This document shows, piece after piece, positions 22,844 to 33,635 of a stretch of 64,000 nucleotides of DNA (position 1 is the first letter of the stretch; each line of letters opens with the position of its first letter). The notes under the pieces were generated by a model. It was not told where the DNA came from. It was given only the letters and a program-made list of their open reading frames with translations, and made no database searches. Position numbers and translations under genes: made by a program. This DNA comes from Gracilaria gracilis (taxonomy: Eukaryota; Rhodophyta; Florideophyceae; Gracilariales; Gracilariaceae), in NCBI GenBank assembly GCA_030374805.1, contig JARGSG010000225.1, positions 186,001-250,000 on the forward strand. Direction: 5' to 3'.

Positions 22844-25800
22844 CTACATTTTGAAGTCAACAAATGGCATTTGAACTCGTCTTGGTCCTAGCACATGTTC
22901 TCTTCTTGCCCGGTCGAGGAAATAGCGACGTCTGGATATCTCCAGGAATCCAATCGGTCGCTTCAAGCAGTTTGAGGGTTCAATTGTGATCTCCGATCTA
23001 CGTCTATCTTTTGTGTACAGGAGGTCAAGATATTCATCATAAACCCAACCGTAGTGCCAGCGGACCTCAAGAAATGCTGCATGGACAATGCGGTTGACGT
23101 TCTCATGAGCTATCTCAAGTTCAACCTCGAACATTTTTTGAACATCGCCGTAGTACAGATCAACGGACATACGCTTATCATCACGTTTTGAGTCAGAATG
23201 CGGTGATTCTTCGTATTCATCGCGCTCTTCCCGATTTCTCTCAAACTCTGCTGCAACGGAAAACTTTTGACGTGCATCGGTTCGTAACCGGCACCTATCT
23301 TGAAAGCGTTTCTGGGTCTCAACGGTGAATTTGCTGGTACTTGTTGTTATTAGAGCTGAATGAAACTGCTTTACAGTCCGAATTCGTGATAAGCTTGCAT
23401 TCTCGGAAAAGTTCTCCCTCACAAACTTGGCGACGATCGCATTGAATGCACTCCATCCTTTTTCAAGTTTTCCATGCCCCTGAAATTTAATACCTGTCAT
23501 CTCCTCATGCTCCGAATTAGAGTCAGCGGTTCTTTCGGAGAGAGATTGGTTCCGGTTGTTTTCAAGAATCAGTGTTGCCTCCTCAGATATCCTAGGTGCA
23601 AGACCACCGCTCATGATACGCAATGTGAATAGTCTGTGATTCTTGTGAAACAAATGAGAATTTACGTTAGTCCTGCTTGTCATACGCCTTCCCATATCTC
23701 CCAGCAGTCTCTCGATGAGGAACTGGGACGTAACCGGAAGCGGTCCACATTCCTTTAGAAGATCAGGCAAGTGTAGTATGGCATGCGTGGAAGGTGTGAA
23801 GCAGAATGCGTCAGAAGCCCCGGTATAGAACTCTTGAAACAATCGAACGTACAACTCCTCTACTACCCGTTGCAGATCAAGAACCGCATCTACATCGCAT
23901 CGGTAATTGAATGAAACGGAGACCATCCTCGAGGTAAGCAACCAAAGCTTAATCTTATTTCTGCTCATATTGAATCGATGGAGGTAGGGCAAGAAGTACA
24001 TTTCCGCCAGCCGCTTTAGGTCTTCTGCCTTATACTTCGAAATTTCACTGAGTGGCAGAGGCGCCCTTCCCCAACATACTGGTATACCACTCGGTGCTCG
24101 TTCTATATGGGTATTGATCCTGTTTAGAACACTTCCTGGAATGCAGTACTTTGGGAGTTGCGGTGATTGGCTGTGATTATTGTGGAACCCACACAATAAC
24201 TTTGCCACATGCTTCGTCCATCCAATAAGAACCAGATGCATGACATCATAAGCATGGGAGTACTTATGATTCATAGAAAGTTTTCGGAGAGAACAATCTG
24301 TTTTGATACCAGTGACTTTGGTTATACTCTTTGTATTGATTCTACCGTCCGCTCCATGTCTCAAGCTTTTCCAAGTAGATAATATATCTACGGAGCTTCT
24401 CTCTGGTACACATTCTATGCTTATTACATCTCCTGGACGATATCGAGCCACGCCACTGCGTTGTGGATGGATCAATGACAGCATAATTTGTTTGGGGATC
24501 CGGGGAATGATATAAGACGACTTACACTCGCTCACGTACTCCTTGCGTCTGAGACAAAATCGGCAAAAAAAATTACCAGTGTGGCCCACATAACCCAATA
24601 CCTTTGACGCAGCAGGCCAATCAGCGGTGAAGTAAGTTACGTACACTCGTATCAATCGGATGCGATTATCATGGAAAAGTACGGATATTACCTTTTCAAG
24701 GAGTCGAAAATCTTCAATCAGCATCTGCAGAAACGTATCAAAGTAGTTAGAGCTATGCGAGCCAGGCACAATTGCAAATACGAGAGCGTTGTTTGCCCTT
24801 GCTCTTTCTTTCGGAGAGTAATTCAAAATTGTGGAAACAACTGGCCATGAAGAAATGGAGTTCCCTCTCCTGTCTCTTGCACACTCAAAACCATCTGTCG
24901 AGAGCGTGAGAAACACAAGAGTCTCATCCGGATTCGAATTGCACCGGTTCAAGAAGCTGGAATAATTTCGTCGAAACATACGGCTGTGGTAGTAGTCATA
25001 GTACCCTTCTTCACACTCCGATGCTTCGACTGAGTTTCTCACGCGATCCCATCCACGTTTGAGCTCCTCGAAAGATTCCTTCGCGCGACACAATTCCCTT
25101 ATAGCCGATGATGGCTCCATATACCAAAACTTTGAACTCCCAATTCCCTTCATAGGCTTTTTGCACACGGGACAGCTCCGGGAGCTTTTTAGTCTTCCTC
25201 TAGCTACGCAATGTCCTTCAGGACACATATAATCAAATGAATTCTGTGCCATTGAGGTTCTCTGGGCAAAAGCAGCCATGTTTCTGTACGATACAGAGGC
25301 TCTGATGGGGTCGATTGAGATAAGTTTCTCTACAGTTCTTTGTGGCACACTGGCAAGTTCGGAGGTGTAAAGGAAAGAACTTAATCTTTTGAATTCGGAC
25401 GCACAAGTTGACAAACGTCCTTCAACCAAACTTTCTTCGTTTAAGAAATCGCCAATGGACTCGCTATCAGATTCCAAACCTGAATGACGAATAGAGGAAG
25501 ATGGTAGAGAAGGAGAGCACAATCGGTCTCCATCGCGTGTGTGTAAGAAATGTATTGGAGTTTTCTGAGCATCATCGTTGGAAACCAAACACTGCGCATT
25601 CTGAACTTCGTCATTTTCGTTACCATTGTCGAAATCACCAGTGCTTTCATGTATTGAATGGAAATCTTTCGCGATACAGTTTTGTGTCATGTGCTCTCTA
25701 TGCGCTGGCGCAGAATTGAGCTTTGGTGATGATTCCTGCTTCATAGCAGTCATTGTAGATGGCATAACCGTTTCCTGGGGGCTCACTTCATACTCCCATC

Positions 25801-26017
25801 TACACCTTCTTTTCTTAGGGGGGGAATCTTTTCCATCCCATTCATGGCTTTCAGAAAGAGGAGAGTTTCCGCTTACTGGGGGTTCTTGGTCTGTGCTCTC
25901 GGCATATAGCTCCCATCTGCTTCTCCATTTTCTACCAAGCGCATCACCAGACATTTCCGTACAATACAATAATGCCTTCGTCAATAATGAAAGAGCAAGT
26001 GGGCGTGGACCTGGCAA
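22844..26017 (-). CDS. Tnp2-type (CACTA/Plavaka-like) transposase
   Basis: This is a single 1,057-residue frame. The N-terminal 220 residues are low-complexity and basic (PPKKRRCRWEYE). Near residues 260-285 is a Cys-rich module C-x4-H-C…C-x2-C. The core then resembles Tnp2 transposases: LVFLTLSTDGFECARDRRGN, SSWPVVSTILNYSPKERARA, a C-x2-C/R-R-K segment (FFCRFCLRRKEY), YDVMHLVLIGWTKHV, and a DUF4218-like stretch HAILHLPDLLKECGPLPV…ERLLGDMGRRM near residue 730. These enzymes cut and paste CACTA-type DNA transposons. No stop or shift is visible, so it may be intact. The start could be the Met at codon 22 (MSGDALGRKW). Confidence 0.75.
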   Translation of the reverse strand: MPGPRPLALSLLTKALLYCTEMSGDALGRKWRSRWELYAESTDQEPPVSGNSPLSESHEWDGKDSPPKKRRCRWEYEVSPQETVMPSTMTAMKQESSPKLNSAPAHREHMTQNCIAKDFHSIHESTGDFDNGNENDEVQNAQCLVSNDDAQKTPIHFLHTRDGDRLCSPSLPSSSIRHSGLESDSESIGDFLNEESLVEGRLSTCASEFKRLSSFLYTSELASVPQRTVEKLISIDPIRASVSYRNMAAFAQRTSMAQNSFDYMCPEGHCVARGRLKSSRSCPVCKKPMKGIGSSKFWYMEPSSAIRELCRAKESFEELKRGWDRVRNSVEASECEEGYYDYYHSRMFRRNYSSFLNRCNSNPDETLVFLTLSTDGFECARDRRGNSISSWPVVSTILNYSPKERARANNALVFAIVPGSHSSNYFDTFLQMLIEDFRLLEKVISVLFHDNRIRLIRVYVTYFTADWPAASKVLGYVGHTGNFFCRFCLRRKEYVSECKSSYIIPRIPKQIMLSLIHPQRSGVARYRPGDVISIECVPERSSVDILSTWKSLRHGADGRINTKSITKVTGIKTDCSLRKLSMNHKYSHAYDVMHLVLIGWTKHVAKLLCGFHNNHSQSPQLPKYCIPGSVLNRINTHIERAPSGIPVCWGRAPLPLSEISKYKAEDLKRLAEMYFLPYLHRFNMSRNKIKLWLLTSRMVSVSFNYRCDVDAVLDLQRVVEELYVRLFQEFYTGASDAFCFTPSTHAILHLPDLLKECGPLPVTSQFLIERLLGDMGRRMTSRTNVNSHLFHKNHRLFTLRIMSGGLAPRISEEATLILENNRNQSLSERTADSNSEHEEMTGIKFQGHGKLEKGWSAFNAIVAKFVRENFSENASLSRIRTVKQFHSALITTSTSKFTVETQKRFQDRCRLRTDARQKFSVAAEFERNREERDEYEESPHSDSKRDDKRMSVDLYYGDVQKMFEVELEIAHENVNRIVHAAFLEVRWHYGWVYDEYLDLLYTKDRRRSEITIEPSNCLKRPIGFLEISRRRYFLDRARREHVLGPRRVQMPFVDFKM

Positions 26018-26056
26018 ACCGTCTGACCATTTAATCGCATTCCATCTTTCGATGTT

Positions 26057-26083
26057 TCACTACCGCTCGTACCCTTGGTAGTG
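26057..26083 (-). repeat. candidate CACTA transposon terminus
   Basis: CACTACC…GGTAGTG forms a small inverted repeat directly upstream (minus strand) of the Tnp2-type transposase. Read on the minus strand it starts CACTACC, the hallmark end of CACTA elements. I did not find the matching opposite end. Confidence 0.4.
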
Positions 26084-26795
26084 AGGTCCTCTTTTCACGT
26101 ATTGTGGAATTGAAGAATTTAGGCCTAGAAAGAACTTTCAAGTTTTGGGATTTCGGATTTTGAACTTTTAACTTTGATTCATTACAGTTCAGAATCTAAT
26201 CGGATTAGGACAAGAACGCATCGACCTTGCGCTTGACTTCTTCATCAAGCGAAAGCTATTTCGCGCACTTCTCCGCGCAACCAAGGTACTTCAACTACAA
26301 CATGAGGAACCAGCATTCCCTCACCGGGTTCCTATCCTCCGTCGTCCAATATTCCATATTCTTTCGTCCCGTTTCCATACGGCGCCATTATAACTTTTCC
26401 TTCTCTCCTTCGCACTTCTTCTTGTACATCTACCCTTTCATCGCTCTCCGTCCTCCCTTGCAAGGCAGATCCTAAGCTGCATTACAGGCAGCGAGACTTC
26501 GTACTCGGGTTCACACTCCCTTTCGTTCTTCCTGAACGGCGGGTGACAACTCCTTCATCTAATTCTCTGCTATCACAGGTTTCTGGGTGTTCTTAAGGCA
26601 CTATTTCTCCGCGCCAACCGCCTTGCATTCTTCGTGTACCAACGCCACTCCACACTTCGCACCACGTTCACATGTATGTATTCTGTCATCGTTCTCGGTA
26701 TGCATTTGTTGCACTTGAAATAATTTGACTTGTTCTGACCAGTTGTTATATTCCCTCTTTCATGCATTTTAAATCATGCTTTTCTTCACACAGAT
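26084..26795. other. CT-rich intergenic region
   Basis: Pyrimidine-rich sequence with many ttc/tcc runs and no protein-like frame. The end (tttcttcacacag, up to 26793) looks like a polypyrimidine tract with a 3' splice site, so a 5' exon of the next gene may lie here. Confidence 0.3.
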
Positions 26796-28058
26796 TTGTC
26801 CACGACTATGAATTCTCGTATCATACCTCAAGTTACCGCCGATATGAACACCGCGTCTGTCCATCAAGCTAGTAACAGCAACCAACAAGTCTCCAATGTG
26901 TTCATAGTGCCCCCAAACTCACTGGGTATACCTACTGCGGCGTATAGGAGGCGAATGAAGCAAACAGATCAGCCTGGGCGTCCTACAGGGACTTTGATAT
27001 CTGCGCGTTTAGTATTCAACCGACTCTACCGGGAGAACATGTCTGGCGATTCTTCTTATATTGAAGACTATCCGGTGTATCCGAAGATGGCAAACAGTAT
27101 CAAGGATCTAATTAGATCTCACTTGTACCAACGTATTGGCTTGCAACGAGGCGAGCGCACCTTTACCTCAGTTAAGATCGAATACGCAAGCCAGCTTATG
27201 ACGTTGAAACGAAAGATTGAAGAAAAGTTCCCAATCCTTCAAGCGGCTCAGAACCATTGGATTGCTACTGATTTCATCAAGGAGTCTATGCAACGTGATA
27301 AGAAGGCGAAGGTAGAAGCAGAGAAGAAGAATAGAAAGGCTAAGCTGGGGGTTCGAGGGCAAGAAAGTGGTGGAGCATCTACGGGGGCGATTGTTACAGA
27401 TTCGTCACCGCAAGACTCTGGTCATCACCATAAACGCCAGAAAGATGGTATCCAGCAGGTAGGAAATGAATTTCATGGCAACGGAGGACCCAAAAATGTC
27501 AGTGAAAACAGCCAGAGAGGTACTTTAGAACAAAGCCGCCACGATGAACATCGAAAATCAGCTGTTGGTTATCCGGAACCGATACAGGAACGTAGAGATG
27601 CCTGCAGCAAAGATCAGGCTGCCCATGATTTGGGAAGGAATCATGACGACGGAACGGTGTGCCAGTCCCAAAAACAGAGAATGCGTGAACGTAGGTATGA
27701 AGATGATTTCGGTGAGGTGTCTGGTAAGGCGTCTGAGGACTGGGGAAGTTCCGAATCAGACGCTTCGGAGAACGAGCGCGAGGAGCAGCAACGTATTGCA
27801 GGAGGTTTAAAGAAAACGAGAGATAACACTCGACAGACGGGGCGCCACTCGATTCATCGTTTCTCAAGGATTGTGGAGAACGAAACCGAAGATTCCGTTG
27901 GGTCTGATGACATTTCTCCAGTCCCCATTTCTAGAGGTTCTCGCAAAAAGGGTCCCCGTAGGCGCCGAGGATCGCCTGAATTGCTTAAGAAGACATTGAA
28001 GAAGACGAAACGACATGGATTTCGAGCCCCCCGCTCACGAAAGTCCCTTGCAAACTGA
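26796..28058 (+). CDS. hypothetical charged protein, 420 aa
   Basis: The frame encodes an N-terminal region with Gln/Asn, then a globular-looking part (residues 60-150: SARLVFNRLYRENMSGDSSY, FTSVKIEYASQLMTLKRKIEEKFPIL). A Lys/Glu helix (residues 165-190) and a long polar tail with acidic patches and a very basic end (RGSRKKGPRRRRGSPELLKK) follow, compatible with nuclear localisation. No known domain is recognised. A 3' splice-like tract just upstream suggests that the start may be in an earlier exon. Confidence 0.45.
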   Translation: MSTTMNSRIIPQVTADMNTASVHQASNSNQQVSNVFIVPPNSLGIPTAAYRRRMKQTDQPGRPTGTLISARLVFNRLYRENMSGDSSYIEDYPVYPKMANSIKDLIRSHLYQRIGLQRGERTFTSVKIEYASQLMTLKRKIEEKFPILQAAQNHWIATDFIKESMQRDKKAKVEAEKKNRKAKLGVRGQESGGASTGAIVTDSSPQDSGHHHKRQKDGIQQVGNEFHGNGGPKNVSENSQRGTLEQSRHDEHRKSAVGYPEPIQERRDACSKDQAAHDLGRNHDDGTVCQSQKQRMRERRYEDDFGEVSGKASEDWGSSESDASENEREEQQRIAGGLKKTRDNTRQTGRHSIHRFSRIVENETEDSVGSDDISPVPISRGSRKKGPRRRRGSPELLKKTLKKTKRHGFRAPRSRKSLAN

Positions 28059-28982
28059 ATTCGTATGGACCACAGAAGTTTGCAACTACTGATTCTATTG
28101 AATTCATCTTCCATCATCACATGCGTTTCTCATGTTTTCAAGTGTACGTATTCGTCGAACCCCATTCACCTTTGGCGACTGTATATACTAACGTTTGCAA
28201 GAGACTTGCGTTATATTCTTTCGTGCAAAGCTTTTTTCTTCACATCTTCGTTATCCACGCCTTTTTTGAACGCCCTGAATTGTTACTGAAGGGTTCGGGC
28301 GATCGCGTAGTTCCTCTTTGTCCACCTAGTACACGATATAATGACGAAATTGGTACCCTTTTTGTTCTTTTCCAAGCAGTTTATCGTGGTTCGCCATAGT
28401 GGCGTTCTGGTGGCGCCTTGCTGCCTATATGCGGCCTAACGATGGCCCACAATTAAATTTATGGCCTATACACCGACAGTTTTGTAGTATTTTTTGGCCT
28501 AGTTGTGAGCGACAACTTTTTCATATTATCCATACAGGTGGGTCTCTACTGGGACATGTTCGAGACTAAATTGGTATATTGCTTTTTCGTACCACTTCTG
28601 ATACAACTACGTACACCTATGGCAAAGAACCTGTTCTAGTTCAGAGCCCTACAAAACTCATGTATGGCACACTCCAGTGCTGATTGAGGACATATACAGA
28701 CCTTCTATGGTTGACCATTGTTCACATATCGTCCAATTAACAGCAGACTATTTCGCACTTCCTCTGTACCAAAATTGTCCTCTGTTAGTTGGCCTTTTTT
28801 CGGCATACGATAAAAGGCACAAAAGAGACAGCATTAGAGACTAATTTGGACATAGTTTTGTCACAAAAATTAAGGCCTTTTTCTGGCTTATTACGCCCAT
28901 ATTTTGGCCACATTTTGGTCCACCAATATGTTCACAGGGGTATATTGTGGACTTCCTGGCATCAATGTGGCGGTAGGGGGGC
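28059..28982. other. AT-richer intergenic region
   Basis: No gene seen. The sequence repeats simple words such as tggcc and tttggc (28430-28930), without an alignable tandem unit. It is upstream of the SET-domain ORF. Confidence 0.25.
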
Positions 28983-29660
28983 ATGGTCATGATCGGCAGG
29001 CGCAAAGCGTTGCATGAGTGGTGGAAAAAGTTGCAAGCGAAGATGGTTCTCCTGGATTGGAACGCGATGTTGGCACTGGAGGCCACTATGTGTGGTTGTC
29101 GCATTGGGAAGTCGTCGATTCGTCACCATGACGCAGGAGTGGGAGTGCTTACCACGCGCCGTTTCATGAAGAACGAAGAGATATGTTTCTTTTACGGAAC
29201 TCTAGTGTACCATGACTTAATGAAGAGGAAGGAGGTACACAAGAAGTATGGGGAAGGGTTGTTTGGAGCCACCACCGCACGTTTTCAGACTTATGCGATG
29301 GAGGTTAGCCTGCGAGGCGAGGTATTCCGGAAACTTCTGGAAAGGAGACGAGAAGTACCTAGAATCCCTGTATGGATTGTCCCCGCTCCATTTTCGTTGG
29401 GTGGAACAATTAACGACCCAACATTTATGGAAGGAGATAAAGATAGGGATGCAGTGCAGGATGGCTTGAAGCAGCGACGGACTGCCAATGTGGCGGTGAG
29501 TCGAACCCCAGGAACTGGGCGAACTCCACTTCAATTAAGAGAATACCCAATGCTTGCCGTCCGGGCACTTCGGGTTGTAGAAGTGGGAGAAGAGTTTTTT
29601 GCAGATTATGGAATAGAGTACACATGGGGTACGTCTTCGAATCCTATAGTAGTCGACTAG
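28983..29660 (+). CDS. SET-domain-like protein
   Basis: The 225-residue protein shows both ends of a SET fold. The N-terminal strand pair is GVGVLTTRRFMKNEEICFFYGTL (residues 50-75). The C-terminal part is MLAVRALRVVEVGEEFFADYG (residues 190-212), where the usual pattern is a residue such as N-H-S, then G-E-E-L-x-x-D-Y-G. The central N-H-x-C motif is not obvious; INDPTF may replace it. SET proteins methylate lysine, and diverged copies are common in algal mobile elements. With no post-SET Cys cluster, activity is uncertain. Neighbours are unknown charged ORFs. Confidence 0.6.
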   Translation: MVMIGRRKALHEWWKKLQAKMVLLDWNAMLALEATMCGCRIGKSSIRHHDAGVGVLTTRRFMKNEEICFFYGTLVYHDLMKRKEVHKKYGEGLFGATTARFQTYAMEVSLRGEVFRKLLERRREVPRIPVWIVPAPFSLGGTINDPTFMEGDKDRDAVQDGLKQRRTANVAVSRTPGTGRTPLQLREYPMLAVRALRVVEVGEEFFADYGIEYTWGTSSNPIVVD

Positions 29661-30401
29661 AGCTCAATTGATTTATGACTTATAGAACCGAAAGATGTAC
29701 CGTAGTATGTGTAAAATCGAATTGTGTACATTTTATTACGCTTTCTCTCTAACTCTCGTGTTCCACAGGGGAGGGCGAGAACTACCCCAAGTGAGTGGGT
29801 GTCGTCACTTTTGGCATCCAGTGACGTGAACAAAATGGGGATAGGATTCGCGGAAGTGGGTTGACGTTCAAGTACATAGAATAGAAGATACAAAGTATCT
29901 GTGATATCATGTGAAGGTGTAACAGTTTTTAGCAGTGAGGTTTCGTACAGGAAGGGAAATTTACGTGCCAATTTTCGGAAATTGATTCCGAAAAGTACTA
30001 AAACGGTGCGAAATTTCTACCACACGTCGGGTAGAGGTGTGCGTTTCACGGGGGACCTGCGATCACGTCGAGCGGCGAACACGTCGAGCGGCGAGCGGCG
30101 ACAACATCTAGAGCGCACCGCAGGGCGCATCGTCGTCGTCCGATTCCATATAGAAAAACGTAAAACGAGAAGTGCGAATGCGAATGCGGAGGATGTAACC
30201 GGGCGCGCGTCAAAAGGGCGAACGCGTGCAGAGGTCGTAATTCGGGGTCGCGAGGATGGCTTCGTTAGTACTACGCGTGCGCCTCGAAGCGGAGATGTGG
30301 AAAATGGCGAGGGCGGTATTGGGTGTAGTTCGCGCGCTCCTCGAAGCGGATTACGTTTGAAAGGTAGGTAGAACACGGGGAGACGTGATAGAGGCCGACC
30401 T
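29661..30401. other. intergenic with short repeats
   Basis: Contains an Arg-rich open frame (29901-30371) of doubtful coding value, with a duplicated word encoding RAPRSG (near 30280 and 30335). No domain is recognised. Confidence 0.25.
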
Positions 30402-30460
30402 TTGGAGCGAACCGAGCGAACCGAGCGCACCGAGCAAACGCAGCGAAACGAGCGAACTGT
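30402..30460. repeat. short tandem repeat (gagcgaacc-type)
   Basis: About five to six degenerate copies of a 9-10-base unit (gagcgaacc / gagcgcacc / gagcaaacg / agcgaaacg). If translated in the plus frame it gives ERTERTERTEQT. Confidence 0.6.
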
Positions 30461-31320
30461 AAGTGCTTTGGTAACACAGGCTACTCCGCTTCCACATGAG
30501 ATTGGAAATGGAGGAGTGGAAAGCAGGGGGGGGATGAGAGGAAGGCAGGAGCATGATGCGCGGGGCGGTAGAAATAGAAGTGGGCGGCGAAGGGGCGATG
30601 ACTCCACGCAAGTTATAGAAAAAGGCGAGTGTGGAGACGTCATAGAAAAGGGAAGGGAGTGTCGCAATGAGAGTGAGGGAAGGACGATACCAAGAAGTAC
30701 TAATGGGATAGTTAGCCGCGGTATTAGAGGGAAGGAGGAAGAGAGAGTGGCTGGGGTTGGCGTTCGGGAGGGGAAGGGTCGCGAAAGAGAAGTAGGAGGA
30801 GGCGTTCAGGAGGCGAAGAACGAGGGCATGGAGGTTGTGGTTGATGTCAGGAGAAACCGAATGGTGGGAAGGGAAAGAACTGGTAGACTGCGACATACCG
30901 CAATGCGGGAGAAAGAGGAAGTGGGGAGATATGATTCATTTGAGGGAGCATGGAAACGCAAAAAGCAGTGGGAGGTAAATTGGGCGTTTGGGCGATGGAA
31001 TGGGGAGCCACGTCAATGTGGAGAGGATGGAATGGCTCCGAGACAACTTGCCCGGGAAAGTTGTAGGACGTAGCAGTGGTGGATCAGTGATTGAAAATGT
31101 GAGAGACAATATACCAGTGGATGGGAGGGTATTTAAAGGAGAAGATGTCTTTGTCCGAAACAAGCATAGAACTGGAGGGCACTTGGTGGAAACCGCCGTA
31201 CGAACGCCTGAAGGAATACGTGTGAGGCATAATGCCGTTCGGATTGAGGACGATGTGCATGGAGTAGGAGTCGACCATTCTGGGGTTCGCGGAGAGAGGA
31301 ACAGAGCACGCTTCTTCTAG
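30402..31320 (+). CDS. two overlapping charged ORFs, gene model uncertain
   Basis: The frame at 30402-31073 encodes an Arg/Glu/Gly-rich protein. From 30988 a different frame takes over (SVIENVRDNIPVDGRVFKGEDVF…TGGHLVETAVRTPEGIRV) and ends at 31320 in the CTAG where the piggyBac-type element is inserted. The second frame looks more protein-like. A frameshift or unrecognised intron may join the two. No family is known, and the gene may have been truncated by the transposon insertion. Confidence 0.3.
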
Positions 31321-31544
31321 TGTCTATTTGACAACGGACCTCATATGAGGTCAAATGACCTCATATGAGGTCAGTTTTTACTCACATAAATTTTAAGTAA
31401 AAGTTTTCACTTTTTAAAAAAAAAACACTTCGTCCTCACCTCCGTCGTCCTCCCTTCGATGGCGTTAACCAAAGTCGCCCATGACATGTACACAGCAACC
31501 AAGCTGGAGCATTTTTTCACAAACGTCAACACAATCTGTACACA

Positions 31545-33635
31545 ATGGCCCCGTCAACAGACCCTCGTCGTACCGTTGGTAACAAAGTCCACAGTCGTGC
31601 CCGCCTTGTAGTTTGTGAGTCGGAAAGCAAACGCTACTTTGGATCTCTTTGGAAGACGAAAACTGTCCCTGGAACAGTGACAAAAGTTGACATTCGACTC
31701 GTCAACGGCCGAAACTGTACATTTCTCACTATTCGGTTTGACCTCCCAAACCGCCAAAAAGAGTGTACTCTTCCTCTTTGCAGTGTAAAGGTTGGTGATG
31801 GTCTCCTTAACAGTCCACAAACTGATAATGTTGACACAGCAATTGTACCACCGTTACCGGCCCAAAATGTTGACAATCAGCCGAATGAAGGAGAACAACT
31901 GCAAAATTTGCAGGAGGCGGATCCCGTTTCACAAGCACCCCCTTCCGACCAGTCAGTGACTGTGCATGATCGTGCGTGGAACACGGAGGCAATTTGTAGC
32001 CCTATCAATGGATGCATGCAATTGCAGCCGTGGAAGGTTATTGGCCCAGCCGGAGATTTTATCTCACCACGTCATTGCCCAAGTACGATGACATTCATTG
32101 ACTATTTTTTATGGATGTTCCCCATTGGACATCTGAAGACTATTGTGGAGAAGACGAACAAGAACTTGGAAAATGATGGTGCCTCTTCGACGAGTGGTGG
32201 AGAGCTTTTAAGGTTCTTTGGCGTGATGGTTTTAATAAGCAGGCTGGAGTTTTCCAATAGAAGAGATCTTTGGGGTTCAAAACCAGCATCCAGGTTTATG
32301 TCTCAGCCTGTGATTGGTGAAGCAATGTCACGAAATAGGTTTCAAACTCTAAGGCGTTGTATTTGTTTCAGTGGTAACGCTGCTCAAGAGGATTATGGCA
32401 CGGCTCGCTGGAATTTAGTCACTGATTTCGTGAAAGCCATCAATGATCACCGCCGTTCTTTCGTGACACCTTCACATGCTTTATGCGTTGATGAGAGTAT
32501 GTCACGCTGGTATGGGCTGGGGGGAGACTGGATTGATGTGGGGCTTCCACATTATACCGCGCTGGATCGAAAACCAGAAAACGGGTTGGAAATGAAAACC
32601 GTTTGCTGCGGAAGAAGTGGTATCATGCTAAATATTGAGCTCAATATGGGATCTGAAGCCCCTGATCAGGATTTTGATACAGAACATACTCATGGAACTG
32701 CTATTTTACTTCGATTAGTCCAGCCATGGTTTGGGTCTGGACGCCATGTCTGTGCAGATTCTTTTTTTGCATCTGTGAAAACAGCTAATGCTCTTTTGGA
32801 AAAAGGACTGCGCTTTACTGGGGTTATCAAGAATGCAACACGTCAATTTCCTATGAAGCATTTATCAGAGAAGACCTTAGAGAAACGTGGAGATTTTGTT
32901 TCAATGGTTTCGAAGGGGAACGGTTTGAATACTGATCTAATGGCGGTAATGTGGGTCGATAGGGAACGAAGGTACTTTATATCAACATGCAACACGGTGA
33001 ACCCTGGAAACCCAATAATGCGACAAAGATGGAGACGACAAGAAAATGTTTCGAGGAAAGTTGAACTTGAAGTACCGATACCAGAGGTTTGTGAGGAATA
33101 CCATAAAACGTGTTCAATGATTGACAGACACAACAGATGCCGCCAAGATGAATTAAAACTGGAGAAGAAAATCGAGGTCAAAGATTGGTCGTTCCGTGTG
33201 AATTCATCCTTATTATCCATTTGTATGGTTGATGCGTGGATGCTTTACAAAGCTGGTAACGGTATGCGAAAGTTATTATCTCCATATAACTTCTATTCAA
33301 AGCTGGCTGACGAGCTTATCACTAATACGTGGGACCGGACCGCTTTGATGACTCGAGATGAAGAACATATGGAAATAGAAGATGATATTCCGAAACCTGC
33401 AGGAACTGGTGTGCATCTTATGCAGACTAATCGCAAGAGAAAAACTAAGGATGGAATGATTACGAAGTCTTCATATCAAGGACGATGCAAAGTGTGCAAA
33501 GGGAATATGAAGTCTAAGTGTTTATGTTCTGAATGCTATATATCTTTGAAATCTGAAGTGTATTTATGTCATACTGGTACAGGAAGGGACTGCTTTAAGA
33601 ACCACATTGAGTTACGTCACGGTGTTAAAAAGTAA
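31545..33635 (+). CDS. piggyBac-type DDE transposase
   Basis: This is an uninterrupted 696-residue protein of DDE_Tnp_1_7 type. Segments supporting this are TMTFIDYFLWMFPIGHL (start of the domain, about residue 180), LLRFFGVMVLISRLEFSNRR, ALCVDESMSRWYG (first catalytic-type Asp), HVCADSFFASVKTANALLEK (second Asp) and YHKTCSMIDRHNRCRQDEL near residue 525. The C-terminus has a Cys-rich module (C-x2-C…C-x-C-x2-C…C-x4-C-x2-H-x4-H) typical of the family. Size (600-700 residues) is normal. No lesion is visible, so the element could be autonomous. Confidence 0.9.
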   Translation: MAPSTDPRRTVGNKVHSRARLVVCESESKRYFGSLWKTKTVPGTVTKVDIRLVNGRNCTFLTIRFDLPNRQKECTLPLCSVKVGDGLLNSPQTDNVDTAIVPPLPAQNVDNQPNEGEQLQNLQEADPVSQAPPSDQSVTVHDRAWNTEAICSPINGCMQLQPWKVIGPAGDFISPRHCPSTMTFIDYFLWMFPIGHLKTIVEKTNKNLENDGASSTSGGELLRFFGVMVLISRLEFSNRRDLWGSKPASRFMSQPVIGEAMSRNRFQTLRRCICFSGNAAQEDYGTARWNLVTDFVKAINDHRRSFVTPSHALCVDESMSRWYGLGGDWIDVGLPHYTALDRKPENGLEMKTVCCGRSGIMLNIELNMGSEAPDQDFDTEHTHGTAILLRLVQPWFGSGRHVCADSFFASVKTANALLEKGLRFTGVIKNATRQFPMKHLSEKTLEKRGDFVSMVSKGNGLNTDLMAVMWVDRERRYFISTCNTVNPGNPIMRQRWRRQENVSRKVELEVPIPEVCEEYHKTCSMIDRHNRCRQDELKLEKKIEVKDWSFRVNSSLLSICMVDAWMLYKAGNGMRKLLSPYNFYSKLADELITNTWDRTALMTRDEEHMEIEDDIPKPAGTGVHLMQTNRKRKTKDGMITKSSYQGRCKVCKGNMKSKCLCSECYISLKSEVYLCHTGTGRDCFKNHIELRHGVKK

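Noticed and set aside
30402-31073. RNA-binding RS-type protein
   Set aside because: Arg/Glu/Gly richness is largely produced by the short tandem repeat and purine-rich DNA. No RRM or RS dipeptide pattern is seen.
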